A stretch of 64,000 nt of DNA from Trebouxia sp. TZW2008 (lineage: Eukaryota > Chlorophyta > Trebouxiophyceae > Trebouxiales > Trebouxiaceae). This document shows, one piece after another, positions 12,502-24,474 of this stretch (its first letter is position 1; each line of letters begins with the position of its first letter). The position numbers were made by a program, and so were the translations under genes. The DNA lies in the NCBI GenBank assembly GCA_002118135.1, contig BDIU01000197.1, positions 186,001 to 250,000 of the forward strand. The letters are read 5' to 3'. The notes below the pieces were generated by a model, which saw only the letters and a program-made list of their open reading frames with translations, had not been told where the DNA came from and made no database searches.

Positions 12502-15500
12502 GTGTTCACTGTATCAAGCGCCGTCATGCTCATCGGACATGGCGTGCGCTGCGGACCCTTGCTGCAGCGGTCGAATCTGCAATTGTCAACTCGCCTGACG
12601 CTTGCATGCTCCTCAAGCCTGAGCCGCGCATGGGTGCGCCCGAGCACACGTCCCTTGTACACCCCGCGCATGAGGCGTCGGCTGTGCTGTAGGGCTGCTC
12701 AACGCAACCAGTCTGCGATTCCCCAGTCAAACGAGCACAGGTGAGCTTGTATCCTGACATCGCTTGGCTGGCAGTCAGTGGCTACATCTGAGGCCTATCA
12801 TCACCCCAATGGTCTACGTGCGCCCAGGAACATAAGCGTGCGGATTCGCATCGCTGAAGGTGACACTTTACAGTCTCTGGCTGAAGAATCTGGCTTTTCT
12901 GAGACCACGCTGCAGGCGGCCAATGGAGGTACAACTCAATCTGCTGCAATATTTCACTACTCGCGATGTGCAAGATGCATTTTCTTGCACACGACGCGAG
13001 CTTGATCACCCAGCATGCAATACTTTCAATGATACCAAGCCAATCATTTGAATATGAATGCCAAATGCTGAAGCTGCTGGCAGTCTTTGGAATGACACCA
13101 CTCTGCTGTTTTGATTGAAGTTCTCTGCCTGCCTTCATGTTGTACTTGAGCATTGTTGCAGCACAGCACACAGCACAGAACACTTCTTCCAACACAAATT
13201 CAACTGCAAACAGCCTCAGATCCACTTTACTCACCCACTGAGGCGTACATTTGCTTGCGGATTGCATCACAGGACACAAACAAGCACTGGTACAGGCCAT
13301 GGTAGCATGCATGTAATTCAGACATTGCCCATGTTTTGCAGGTGAAAGCGAGCTTGAGCCAGAAGACTTGCTTGAATTCACGTCAGAAGTGCCAGAGGGC
13401 ATGGAGGTTGTCACAAACAGCAAGACGTTCAGGCTTGAAAAGGCCAACACAGACTCTCTCGACACTTCAGCTCAGGCAAGGCCATCGTCGCATCAACTGC
13501 AGATATACGCACGTAGGAAAGGAAAGAAAAGAAAGATCTTTGCTGTCAGGTGTCACGCTGTTATTTGTCCTGCTGTTGTGCATCTTGATCGGAGCTTTCT
13601 TGAGCAGAAGCAGCTTGGAACGTACGTGTTATAACTAGCACACAGACGCCACATTTAGCACCTGAGTGGTATATTTTGCTGGTGATACACCAAGCCTTTC
13701 AAGTTGAGTTTGCGCATGTCAGCAGCACTTCTTCACGTTTCCTCTTGCCTGCACCCCTATGTTGTCCTGCCCTGCCTTGCCCTGCCCTGCCCTGCCCTTC
13801 TTGCAACATGATGGCTGCCCTCATTAGGATGAGTCAAATGCCTCCATGGGCCTGTTGCCATTGATGCAAATGAAGCAGGAAGAGTCCTGCTCTGCCCTGT
13901 TTGCTCTGCCCTCATGACAATTCATAATCCTGCACACAATAAGTGAAACACCTTCAAGTCGCCATTGAGGCAGATGAAACAGGAAGAGCAACTGTAGCTT
14001 TATCAATGTGCCCTGCCCTGCCCTGCCCTGCCCAGCCTTGCTCTGTTTGCCATGCCCTGCTGATGACATGTTTACAACACTGTGCGGGACGACTCATACA
14101 TGTCTTCAGCACCGTCGCCATTGTGGCGCATGAAGCAGCAAGGGCCCTGCCCTGGCCTACAAGTGCCCTGCCCTACTCATGACGTGCTGGCAACCCTGTG
14201 CAGGATGGCTCAAAAATGTGTTCAGTACCATTGATATTGCAGCACATGAAGCAGCCAGGGCCCTGCCCTGCCCTGAAGCTGCCCTGCCCTGCTGATGACA
14301 TGTTTAAAACTGTGCAGGATGGCTCAAATATGTTCTCGGGTCCATCGCCACTGCGGCGGGTGAACAAGGAAGATCAGTTGAAAGATTATGAGGGGAATTA
14401 TGAGCAAGAGGAGCAGTTGAAGCATGATCCAGGCCAAGCGCTGGACAAGCTGAATGAAGAGATGATAGAAGGGCTTCCCAAGCGCATTATGCAAACAGCC
14501 AGGTATGCTTTGCAAACAGTCAAAGCTGCATCTAGCAAATGAACGCTAATCAGGGCAAAGCGCTGGACAAGCTGAATGCAGCGATGACAGCAGGTCTTCC
14601 CAAGCGTATCATGCAAACAGCCAGGTATGCTTTGCAAAGAGTCAAAGCTGCATCTGGCAACCAAAGGATATTCAGGGCAATCAGCGTTGGACAAGCTGAA
14701 TGAAGCGATTACAGAAGGGCTTCCCATGTATATTCTGCAAACAGCCAGGTAAGCATCATAGCCTTGATGCTCTCGCTCACTTCATTCAAAACATGTGCTA
14801 GACAGGCTCAGCAGGCCCAGCTAGGTACATGCAAAGCTCTGCCTAACAGCTTGGAGGGTTGTTGGTGCTCAGAATATGCTTTGTCTCTATTATTCAAAAG
14901 AATACATGGTGTGAGACAGTAATCCTCGGCCCTGTGTGCATTCTGCAAACAGCCAGTATGCTATGCAGCCTCAGTCAAAGCTGTGCAAACCACAAACCAG
15001 CAGTCTTTACATCAAGCTGTACATCAAAAAGGTGACAAGGAAGTCATGAGCACAGGAGCAGTTCTGCACACAGCCAGGTATGCTTTGCAGCCTTCGTCAA
15101 AGCTGCGTGTAGTACAATTGAGCATTGAACTTTGGGCAGGATACGTGACTAAACTAGGACAGTCCATGCTATTGCCACAAATCTCATTTCAAATACATGT
15201 CACATAAATGAAGCTATCTGGGGTTTATGGGATGTTAAGTACTGCTGATGGGAGCTCATGGAGCTTTCTTGTTGCCTGTGTCTGTCCTTTCATGCAGCTA
15301 TGTGGGGTTTGTGGGATGTCAACTGCAGCTGGTGGGAGCATGTTCAACTTTGGCCTCAAATTTCAACTCCAAAACGTTGAATCACAAAGTTTGTTGTTGA
15401 CTGTGCCTGTCCTTTCATGCAGCTGTGAGGGCATTATCAAACACCAAGTGGTGCTGGTGGGAGCATGTGCAGCTTTGTCCTGGCTCTTATTGCTGCGACG

Positions 15501-18500
15501 GAGATTTTCATCAACAATGCATCTCACTAATTCTATGCATAATAAATGGTTACGCGTTCCAGCACATGTGCTAGGTGTGAGTGGCCTAAGTTTTATCCCG
15601 TCAGGCCCGCTTAATCTGGGCGGCACGACAAGGACGGTTGATGTTCAACATGTGAAGGTCAGACAAAACAATGTCGTTCCATATCTTCCTAGACAGACCC
15701 CGTGGGTTTGGGCGCTTTACCTGACTCAGTAGCATGTCACTGTCATGCAGGTATGTGGGCGTTGCGGGATGCCAAGTGTTTCTGGTGGGAGCATGTGCAA
15801 TACTAGCATGGAACGCTTTCAAGCTGAACCTAGGAGAAGAAGAAGCTGCTGACAGAGCTGAGCGGCGCCGAAACCAGGGCAGGGCGGTTGAGGGGCCAGG
15901 GCCTTTAGGCTCTAGGCTGGAGAACCCGCGAGTCAGGGCTGAAATGGAACGCAGGCAAGCACTTAGAGCTGTGCTGTGCTGTGCTATGCTGTGCTGTGCA
16001 GCACCTAAAGCATCTGGCAGAACTCAGGCAAGTCAGCTTTTACTTGCATGTCATTTGCTGGGATCTTTTGGCTTGATCCACTTCCAGAATCCTGCATATG
16101 CTTAGACCGCTCCAGATCGGCTAGCAAAGATGAGGGTCATGTGCAAGTAAGCACTCAACTCAAGGGGGTGGGGAAGCAGCAAACAGGGAAGATTGGTCTT
16201 ACCAGGGCCCCTCACTCACGTGCGCAAACAACTTCTATATTAAGATTTCACAAGATATGGTGTCACAGTTGGTCATTTGGCCAGAGAAGATTGATCAGCA
16301 TGACTCTTACCATGCAGGCATGGGCGGTCTTTTCTGGAGCACCTGGATGCAGAGGCTATAGCAGATGAAGCAGAAGAGGTGTACCAACAGCAGCAGCAGC
16401 TGCGGCAGGTGTCGAATCCCACTCCCACTTTCACCGGCAATGGGTCAGACGCTTTGCATCGTGACACCGTGTTGCAGCGGCCAATTATGGGCACAAGCAA
16501 CCCTTCCTCTGTTGATGCGTCCAAGGCTGCTCAGCGTGATAAGGCCTTGCGGCAACAGGCTGCAAATGCCCGTGGCAGGTTTGCTGTCAATGGAACAAGC
16601 GCTAGTGATAGCACAGCGCAGCGTGACAATGCTTTTGCTGCTCAAACACAGCAGCAGCAGCAGTCGCAGCAGCAGCAGCAGGCCAGCTCTGCAAGTACCG
16701 TGTCTGGTATTTCAGAAGACAAACAGCACGCATTCGGCGCATTTCTGAGCCGCATCATGGGCATTGTGTCAAACGCCAAAGCAGCAGCAAGCACATCAGC
16801 ACCTGTTGACGTCACTTCACAGCAGCAAGAACCTAAGCAATCTGTTGTGGCGGAATCTGAGTTAGACTCTGACACCTCTGCAACTGTGAATGTGACGCCC
16901 AAGCATCAGATTGTGCCGGAGCATGAGCCAGCATCCAGCACTTCGGCACCCACAGGCACTGATTCTCAACGTCCTGAATCCAAGCAACAAAGTGTGCCAA
17001 AGCCTAGACGAGGGTCCAGCACGCCAGCAACCATATTTGTGGATTCTCCACAGCATGGAGCTGAGCAAGAAGGTTTGCCAAGCTCTGTGTCAAACTCTGA
17101 GGCATCAACATCCAAAGGCACTGAAATGAAGTCACAAGAGTTGCAACGCCCTTCTTTGTCCCGTCAACAGTATTCTCAGCAGCTTTTCAGAGAGGCTGAG
17201 TTTACTGATAGCATGCCAGATGCAGCTGTTGAATCAGATTCTGCATCAGCTTCTGCTGCGCCTTCCTCAGCAGCTTTGGAGGATTCTGAACCCTCAACTT
17301 CTGAACCGGCTTCTTCTTCACCTTCCTCAGCAGCTGCAGCTTCTGCATCAAGTCCTGCATCAGCTTCTCCCACACCTTCCTCAGCAGCTGCAGAGGATCC
17401 TGACCTCTCCACTTCTGGGCGTGACAGCCTCAAAGAAGCTGCCGAGTCAGATATGACTCATCCACCATCTCCAGTCAAATCCCAGTCAGCATCCCCACAG
17501 CGCGCATCAACTGCTGGAGATCTCCACACATCTTCTTCTCAGACGCCTAGCACTTCTGCTGACAGCCCTCAGAAACAGACAAAGCGCTCAAGCAGACTTG
17601 ATCAAACAGATTCTGAAACCAGCGGTCCTACCATATCTGCATCTGACATGAGGAATGAGTCAAAGGGCACTTCCTCGTCCAGCCCTCAGCACCAACAGTC
17701 ATCAAAGGGTACTTGTAAGGATGAGTCAAAGCCCGACTGGGCAGAACTGCCCTTACCTGAGGACGAGCCCTGGTACCGCCCTCAGCCCCAGCAGCCCCCC
17801 AAACCCTCAAAGGGCAGTACTGGGCCTGCCCCTAAGCCTCACTGGGCTGAGCGGGAAGTTGTCTTCTTTGCCACCAATTCAGAAGGCTTTCCCATGAATT
17901 TCCACGTTGACGGACAACCAGAAGAGAGTGAAGCAAGTCTGCTTTTGTTTGAGGTCAGTCTCAAGCTGCATTGCGCTTGTTGGTGGTCCTCTTCATGAAG
18001 CACAAATGTTTAGGGCCTATTCTATGAATGTCCATGTTGAACTGCAAACCAGAAGAACACCAAGCAGGTTTGTTTATGTTTGAGGTGAGTCTCATGCTAT
18101 ACTGCATTGTCAAATGAATGGTTCTTCATTGGTGTACATAAGGGTACCATGAAGCAAGTTTGCTTGTTGAATTTGGATTGAGCCTGGCATTGCATTGCCG
18201 ATTCATAATGTCCTGCATGAGACCTATTCTGGCAGCATTGAAGCCCCAATGTATATGGCAGTCCTTTGAGTTCCCATGTTGAGCGACAGCCAGAAGAACA
18301 TGAAGCAAGTCTGCTTCTGTTTGGGTAACGACTGGAGCTTGAGTGCATTGTCACCTTTTGGTCCACTGCATGATGCACAGTCCCAGCATTGAAACAACAC
18401 TGTAGAGGTCAATCCTATGAACTTCGATGTTAAGAGACAGTCAGAAGAACATGAAGCAAATCTGCTTCTGTTTGGATTTGGACTGGAGCTCTAGTGCATT

Positions 18501-21500
18501 GTCACCTTTTGGGCCTTTGCATGATGCACAGTACCAGCATGGAAACACCAGCGTAAGGGCTTAATGTTATGAGCTTCCATATTGAGGTTCAGTCAGAAGA
18601 GCATGAAGCAAATCTGCTTCTGACTGAGTTGGACTCGAAAGCCAAATGTGACGGAAGGGGTGTGGCTGACTTGAGCGAGCTAATTGTACAGCCCATTGAA
18701 CAATCAATCACTAGAATCATAGCTTTTTTGCACAGTCTGTCAGTCGTATCTCGGCATATTGCATGATCTGGCAGCTCATTTGCGTGTCAAAACCAGTGCC
18801 AAGCTTTCTGTCTTCTCCTGTTGTTCAGTCTCTCCTTTGGGATTTGTCGACTGGACAGCATCATATGTACAGATGGGCAATAGATGCCTGCCGTCATTGT
18901 GCCTTCCTTTCATAGACGCAAAGAACCCAGGGCTGACCCTCTCATAGGTAGCGTTTTGCTGGTTGCTACTTTCAGGAGCCAATTGTATCCTGGGCTGTTG
19001 CTTTAGACAGAGACTCCCGCTATGATGCCTAACAGTGTAGACTTTTCCTTCCTTTCCTTGTGCCTTCCGCTTTGTTTTTCCTCCCTGTATCCTCTTGATA
19101 TACTGCCCACCAGCAGAGTACGCAACTATTTGCTTGACATGATAATGCTTCTTGCTGACAATCATTCCTGTCGCACCATGCTGTGCATGTGAAAGCAGAA
19201 CATTGCAGATTTACATGTTCGCCGGGATTGTCAAATTTGCCGTGTTGCTTGTTTTGAGTACAATAATTCTGTCACCATGCTTCTTATTTTGTCACAACAT
19301 GCCCGACATGCTGCTCATGTGACTGCAGGAGTATCAAGACATACACATGTTGCTCATGACATGCTGTTGTCCATACGCTGCTCTTGACATGCTGTCCATG
19401 TGAATGCAGGACGATCAAGACCTGCATATGTTGCTGTTGACATGCTGTCGTCCACACGCTGCTCTTGACGTGCTGTCCATGTGAGTGCAGGAGTATCAAG
19501 ACCTACACATGTTGCTAATGACACGCTGTCGTCCATACGCTGCTCTTGACATGCTGCTCATGTGAATGCAGGATCATCAAGACCTACACTTGCTTGCTGT
19601 CGTCCATACGCTGCTCTTGACATGCTGTCCATTTGAATGCAGCAGTCTCAAGACCTACATGTGTTGCTAATGACACACTGTCCTCCATACGTTGCTCTTG
19701 ACATGCGGTTCATATGAATGCAGGAGTATCAAGACCTACACATGTTGTTGTCGACATGCTGTCCTCCATACGTTGCTCTTGACATGCTGTCCATGTGAAT
19801 GCGGGAGTACCAAGACCTGCACATGTTGCTAATGACGCGCTGTCGTCCATACATTGCTAATGACACGCTGTCGTCCATACGTTGCTCTTGACATGCTGTC
19901 CATGTGAATGCAGGATCATCGAGATCTACGTATGCTGATGGACAAGATCAGGAGCGGCATGGGTGAAGATTTGAAGTGGATGGCCGCCTCTCCTGTCAGT
20001 ATGATGCAGGAGTGCGAGGCCTGCAACCGGCCCATAGCCTGGTTTCGCAAGGGAGTGGTTGGGGTGAGTGACTGTGCAACTGCTTCTGCCTCCTCCTGCT
20101 CTTCTCCTCTTCTTCTTGTCCTGCTTCTTCTTCTGGCCTGGGTGAAGACAACAGATAGTGGGTGGTGGCCTCTTCTGTCTGTCTGATGCAGCAGTGCGAG
20201 GCCTCAGACAGACCCATAGCCTGAACTCGATCAAGGGAGTGTTGGGGTGAGCTTACTGTGCCAGCGCTGCTCTTCTTCATCTTCCACCCTTCTTCTTCTT
20301 GTCATCTTCCTCACGTTTTGCTTCATTTTCTGGCCTCGATGAAGACAACATAATGTGGGTGGTGGCGTCACCTGTCAGTCTGATGCAGCAGTGTGAAGCC
20401 TTGGACCCACCCATAGTCCGGTGTCCGAAGGGGGTGGTTGAGGTGATGTAGTGTGCAATTTCTGCTCTTCTTCACCTGCACCCTCACCTTTTCTTGTTCT
20501 CTGGTTCTCGTTCTTCTTCTTCTGCTTTTGAGTCAGGCAAAATGCATGAAATGCAAACTGCGCCACCAGCTCTTGCTTCAGCAACAGTCCCAGAAAGGTG
20601 TTATGTTGTCCCAACAGAAACTTGCAAGCCTTGCAGGTCAGTGCCTTTGATCATGGAACATACAGTAAACTCTCTTTGTAAGGATTCTCGATGTAAGGAC
20701 ATTCTTGATGTAACGATAATGCAATTGGTGACCGATTACTGCAGCCTGACTGCAGTGGCACCTCTGAGCAGGGACAGTTTGATCCATGGACAGTGTTCTT
20801 GGGATTCAAAGCAGATCGTTACAAGGTCAAGTCACTGTAACACATTCCAGCACAGGTGCTAGACAGTTGTGGCTCAGGTCCTGTCTTCAGATGGCAAAGG
20901 CTTACAGCATGCAAGTCACAGGACAAACTGCCTTTTCGATGCATGTTTTGACAGTTTCCAGGTAAAAAGGCTAGAGTTGAACGCAGAGACACCTGGTAGG
21001 TAAGGCCTCTGTTGTCTCCATGTCTGATACAAATGGTTGAGGTCAGCACAGGGTCGAAATGGCAACTGCAAATTGCTCCAGTACGTACCTAGCTTGGCCT
21101 GCTGAGCCTGTCTAGCACATATTATGCATGAATGGATGAAATGAGTGAAGTCCTATTTTGCCAGTAGGGCTTGTTTGTGCTGACTTTTGATAGTCCTGAT
21201 GCTCATGCAGGCCACAAGAGAGATTGAGGATGAACTGGAATGGGTGGTTGAACTTTCACTTTTGGCTCAAGTCAGTGACCCAAGTCAGTTGCGCGACATC
21301 CTTGCTGCCAGGCCTCATCTTGTTGCCAAGGAAGAAGAGAAAAGGAAGGAGATCCGCCGTCTAGAAAACAGCGGGTTTGAAGAAGATGAAGAGGTACCTG
21401 ATCCTGACCCCACAGTAAGCGATGCAGAAGTGGCAAAGCGATTGCGAGAGATGATGCCTTCAGCTGCACGAGCTATGATGGATCAAACATTTGCAGCAGC

Positions 21501-24474
21501 CAAATGGGCAGCAGAAGAAGGTGATGAGGATGAAGAAGAAGATGAAAGCGATGAAGAAGAAGATGAAAGCGATGATGAAGATGAGCCTTTCAGCAGCACA
21601 GATAGGGGCAGGGCTGCTGGAGGCAGGGCAGATGGGAACAGCCCCAGTACAGCTAGTGGAAATAGGGCTGTTGGTGGCAGGGCAGATGCGAGCAGCTTCA
21701 GTGTGGCTGCTGGAAACAGACCCACAACATTCAACAGCAATGGGAGCAGTGCTCAGGCAGGCGTCAATGGCAGCAGAAATAGCACAGGCATCAGCACCAA
21801 GCAGAGTGTTGATGCCAACGGTAATGGCTCTGAAACCAGTCAGAATGGCAGCAGCAGCGGCAATGTACGGCATGATGATGGCATGTCTCAAGTCAGGGAA
21901 CAGACACTAGTCGAAGCTCAGTTGTCAGCAGTTGGGGGTGCCACTAATGGGGCAAGTGCCCCTAGCAGCGCCAGGGCAAGTGCCCCTAGTGACACCAGGG
22001 CAGAAGCCTCTCATGGAGCTAGGGCAAAATCTGGCAATGGTGAGTGGACATTCAGCCTGCTTTCATATTTTGCTACCACAGCTTCTTAAGGGTAAAACAA
22101 ACAACTCTGCATGCATCAACAAGCATCATGCGTTGTAGGGCTTTCTGTGTTGCAAGTTGAGGTTGGTATCGCATGTAAATTGTAGCAAGCTCTGATATAC
22201 ACATAAGCGCTTTTGCAAATTAAAAATGTCAATGCAAGTGAATGCATCTTTAAGCGTTCAAATTTGCTGAGGGGTTTCAGATTCCAGATGTAGTGCCAGT
22301 GCTTGCAGCTCTAATGCATGACCCAATGCTTTGCCAGCTTTAGACACCTGTTGCATTCAGCCTGAACAGGCTGTGATGCATTCATCAACGTTTTGCCAAG
22401 TCATATGTGTTATTGCACAGAGGTGCAGCAAGCTCTGGTGCATGCACTCATGCCTTGCAAAGTCATGCACGCGATTGCATACAGGTGCGGCAAGCTGACA
22501 TATGTGTATGCTGCAGCGAGCACAAGGCAGGTCATTCTATTGACCAGATCACACTGCAGTTGCCAATAGTGCGTTACTGATTCAGGGGTGCTATTGCATG
22601 CAGGTGCAGCAGCCTCTAAAGTAAGGAAGAGTGCCTATGCTGCCATGACTAAAAGGCCAGCCGTCCCGTTGAGCCAGGATGTCATCAGGCGAATGGATCA
22701 GACCACAACTGCTCAGCCATCATCAGCTTCTGCTCAAGTCCCATGGCACAACTCTCCACCAGGCCGGTCAAATCACTTGTCCACTGAATCAGTAGACGGT
22801 CGTCAGCCAGTCACAGTCACAGCTTCAGCTACTATGGTGGTAGACAGGCCTCAGTCAGCTACAGTGCCCCCTTCAGTACTGAACAGGAAGCAGTCGACCA
22901 CTATAATGGTAGACAGGCCACAGTCAGCTACAGAACTCCCCAGTGTCAGTGCTGGCAGGCTTAGTTCCCAACCTGCAGCAACCTGGAACGACGATGAAAC
23001 TCAACAGTCACAGAGGGGGTCAAACCAATCTGCTGGGGTAGCTGCACGTGCTCAAAACGCCTCTCAGCAAACAGCCTCAGTACAGGAGGCTAGGGCCCCT
23101 GTTTCTGAATCTTCTTCTTCTTCTTCTTTGGCCACTTCTTCTTCTTCAGTCACTGCAAGGGCTTCACATTCTCAGCAATCAGATGCACAGCATTCACATC
23201 AGTCAAGGCAGCCAAGTGCTATCAGTCATGCTGAAGTTATTGCCAATGATGAGAATGTGTATGATCATGATCACAATGATAGTGATGAAGATGAAGAGGA
23301 GCTGCTAGCAGCATTGGAAGCGAGAGAGACTGCAAGAATGCAAGAAATGCTTTCAGCTGTGCGTGAGGTCAGCTCAGAAGGTCCAGATTCTCAGGATGAG
23401 CTGTCTGACTCAGAGGCTCGCGCTCAGGCGGATTGGGAAAGGAGTCACGTTGCCAGAAATGAAGCACAGCTAGATGCATTACTGGCAAAGTATCAGGAGT
23501 CTAGCCTCCATGATGACAGGCCACCACCTGGTAAGCGGTCTATTGATGTCTTGTCCACAGTATGAGTGGTTTCTGAGTGTATATTCTGTCCACAACATGA
23601 GGAGTCTGTCAGAGACAGAATGTCACCAGCATCGGTAGACGTTCTGAGCAATGTTGCCTGAAGTGATGAAGAAGTGGGATCATTGCTGGCAAAGCATCAG
23701 TGGTCTAGCCTGAATGATGACAGGCCACCACCTGGTAAGCATACAACTGATGTCTTGTCCACAATATGAGTGGTCTCTGAGTGCGAAGTTAGTTTGTCCA
23801 TGACAAGAACTTCTATCTTGGCGGTAGTAAGGGCCTAATGATCACTTTGACACGGCCTGGCAAAGTGTAATCATAGCAACAACATGACCTCGCACAGCTC
23901 AAATACAGTGAACTGAGCATGCACTGCCAAGTATCTGCTTTGCTGTGCAGATTACTGGGCGCAACCTCAAATTTGTCTGCCTGCCTGAGATCCACTACCC
24001 AGACAATAGCAACGGCCTGGTGACCACGTTAACATAGCATGGCATATCTCAACCACAGCATTGACGTGGCATCACATAGTTCAACACAGATTACCATGCA
24101 TGCACATGACATGATGCATCTGCTGTGCAGATTACTGGCATGACCTCAAGTTTGTTTGTCTTCCTGAGATTCACTACCCAGACGGTACCACGGGCCTGAT
24201 GACCACCGACATGGCTTCAGAAGCGTCCAAGCAAGACCCACATCTGATTGCATTTGCATCCCGGGATGATGCCATGGAGGCGCAGTACCTGTTGCAAGCA
24301 AACGCAGCCAACCAAGCAGGGGCGCAAGTGCGTGTGAGGCCCATGTTGCCTGGTCAACTGCAACAGCAGGCCAAGGATTCCGGCCACGGTGTGACGGTGT
24401 TTGCTCCTGGTCAACTGGCTTTGATTCCTGGAATGACGATGGAGCAGTTAGCCAAAGCAATTGAGCTTGCATGA
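12502..24474 (+). CDS. Large LysM-domain protein with CxxC pairs and low-complexity tracts
   Basis: Best model: exons 12502-12740, 12828-12928, 13342-13544, 14318-14502, 15751-15954, 16318-17953, 19914-20063, 20537-20636, 21221-22039, 22604-23530 and 24131-24474, phase-consistent, 1635 residues. The N-terminus is Arg/Ser/Leu-rich, a possible plastid transit peptide (starts at 12502 or 12526). A LysM domain follows (RIAEGDTLQSLAEESGF, then LQAANG). Exon 5 carries a hydrophobic helix (VGVAGCQVFLVGACAILAW). Exons 7-8 pair CEAC with CMKC, suggesting a zinc ribbon. Exon 6 is Ser/Gln/Ala-rich; exon 9 has a long Glu/Asp tract. The last exon (LKFVCLPEIHYPD) looks like a conserved domain I cannot name. 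Weak points: the join of exon 3 to exon 4 uses a GTCAGG donor, and exon 5 ends at a GC donor, so this could be two genes split near 13.6-14.3 kb. Function is unknown; plastid or envelope location is a guess. Confidence 0.55.
12828..13634 (+). other. LysM-encoding part; alternative 3' end of a separate small gene
   Basis: If exon 13342 is read through its downstream GTCAGG donor, it stops at 13634. With the exons at 12502 and 12828 this gives a self-contained 210-residue LysM protein. In the +1 frame the same stretch (about 13540-13620) encodes a clear membrane helix, VTLLFVLLLCILIGAFL, right after a Lys/Arg-rich run. A one-base shift in the purine tract at 13515-13537 would produce a LysM protein with a C-terminal anchor. 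I cannot tell whether this is a sequencing indel, a real frameshift or coincidence. Confidence 0.35.
13741..14317. repeat. CCCTG satellite plus decayed exon-edge copies
   Basis: Pure runs of the pentamer CCCTG/CCTGC occur at about 13762-13798, 14008-14035, 14142-14175 and 14260-14292. They are embedded in units of about 100-150 bp. Each unit also contains a decayed version of the acceptor and start of the exon at 14318 (tgtgcaggatggctcaaa... then a 'ccat(c/t)gccatt' segment and 'gcatgaagca'). At least four units are recognisable. Confidence 0.75.
14545..15110 (+). repeat. Tandem decayed copies of the exon 14318-14502 donor edge
   Basis: After the exon ending at 14502, the segment encoding LDKLNEEMIEGLPKRIMQTA plus its GTATGC donor recurs near 14560-14640 and 14687-14750. 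Shorter donor-end remnants lie near 14938-14985 and 15060-15105. The copies have stops or frame changes, so they look non-coding, but several keep an intact 'cagccag|gta(t/a)gc' donor. Confidence 0.75.
14781..14830 (-). repeat. Short dispersed retroposon end, family R1, copy 1
   Basis: On the minus strand this reads as the R1 core (gtacctagctgggcctgctg then agcctgtctagcacatg) followed by an imperfect TGAA-rich tail. Four more copies lie at 21081, 45247, 55610 and 56585. The shared 3' tail suggests the 3' end of a LINE or SINE. Confidence 0.6.
15205..15480 (+). repeat. Decayed copies of exon 15751 start
   Basis: Three upstream segments, near 15209-15265, 15294-15345 and 15416-15480, resemble the start of the exon at 15751. 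Two keep the 'tcatgcag' acceptor and all share the pattern tatgtggg...gggatg...ctggtgggagcatg. They lie in the intron before the intact exon. Confidence 0.65.
15533..15692 (-). repeat. Short dispersed retroposon end, family R2, copy 1
   Basis: About 160 bp here match 60289-60444 in the same orientation. Shared blocks are cagcacatgtgctaggtgtg, a GC-rich middle (gtcaggcccgc/gccaggcaggc) and acaaaacaatgtc(g/a)ttcca. On the minus strand the element ends in an AT-rich tail (cattTATTATG here, ATTATTATTG at the other copy), typical of a non-LTR retroposon 3' end. Confidence 0.6.
18010..18650 (+). repeat. Four decayed copies of the 3' edge of exon 16318-17953
   Basis: The exon end encoding NFHVDGQPEESEASLLLFE recurs near 18022-18082, 18268-18328, 18411-18477 and 18562-18640, spaced about 140-245 bp. 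Shared text includes 'cagaagaacatgaagcaa(g/a)tctgcttctg'. The first copy keeps a GTGAGT donor. All lie in the intron before exon 19914. Confidence 0.8.
19290..19913 (+). repeat. 80-bp tandem array carrying exon-start copies
   Basis: About eight units of roughly 80 bp repeat the pattern 'cgtccatacgctgctcttga / catgctgtccatgtgaatgc / ag' followed by 'gatcaagacctacacatgtt'. Each 'gaatgcag' matches the acceptor of the exon at 19914, and the following bases (gagtatcaagacctacacatg) mirror that exon's first codons (DHRDLRML). The array is therefore built from the exon's own 5' edge. It is not a CRISPR array: units are contiguous and diverged, without unique spacers. Confidence 0.8.
20064..20450 (+). 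repeat. Tandem copies of the 3' half of exon 19914-20063
   Basis: Two further copies, near 20163-20248 and 20362-20442, repeat the segment ctgatgcagcagtgcgaggc through 'aagggagtg(g)ttgggg(t)gag'. They include the following pyrimidine-rich (ttcttcttct) intron, giving a period of about 185-200 bp. The Cys codons of the CxxC pair are altered in the copies. Confidence 0.75.
20663..20837. mobile_element. pogo-like MITE, copy 1
   Basis: A 175-bp element flanked by TA (20661-20662 and 20838-20839). It begins CAGTAAACTCTCTTTGTAAG and ends ...CGTTACAAGGTCAAGTCACTG, an imperfect inverted terminal repeat. TA duplication plus a CAGT end fits the pogo/Tc1-mariner superfamily. It has no coding capacity, so it is non-autonomous. 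Confidence 0.7.
21081..21147 (+). repeat. Retroposon end R1, copy 2
   Basis: Core tacgtacctagcttggcctg followed by ctgagcctgtctagcacat, then 'gcatgaatggatgaaatgag', a TGAA-type tail. It lies inside an intron of the LysM gene. Confidence 0.6.
22170..22603 (+). repeat. Decayed acceptor-edge copies before exon 22604
   Basis: The acceptor and start of the exon at 22604 (cag|gtgcagcagcctctaa) recur near 22183, 22425 and 22488 as 'cag(ag)gtgc(a/g)gcaagct'. They are interspersed with similar 'tgcatgcactcatgccttgc' text. The copies are weak but use the same spacing logic as the other introns. Confidence 0.5.
23531..24036 (+). repeat. Copies of both flanking exon edges in one intron
   Basis: Near 23678-23790 the 3' edge of exon 22604-23530 is repeated, from 'attgctggcaaagcatcagt' to 'gccaccacctg|gtaagc' and on through the intron text 'tgatgtcttgtccacaatatg'. 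Near 23940-24036 the acceptor and 5' edge of the next exon are repeated (tgctgtgcag|attactggg...cctgagatccactacccaga). Confidence 0.8.

Noticed and set aside
19290..19913. CRISPR-like appearance of the 80-bp array
   Set aside because: Units are contiguous and diverged, there are no unique spacers, and the genome is eukaryotic.
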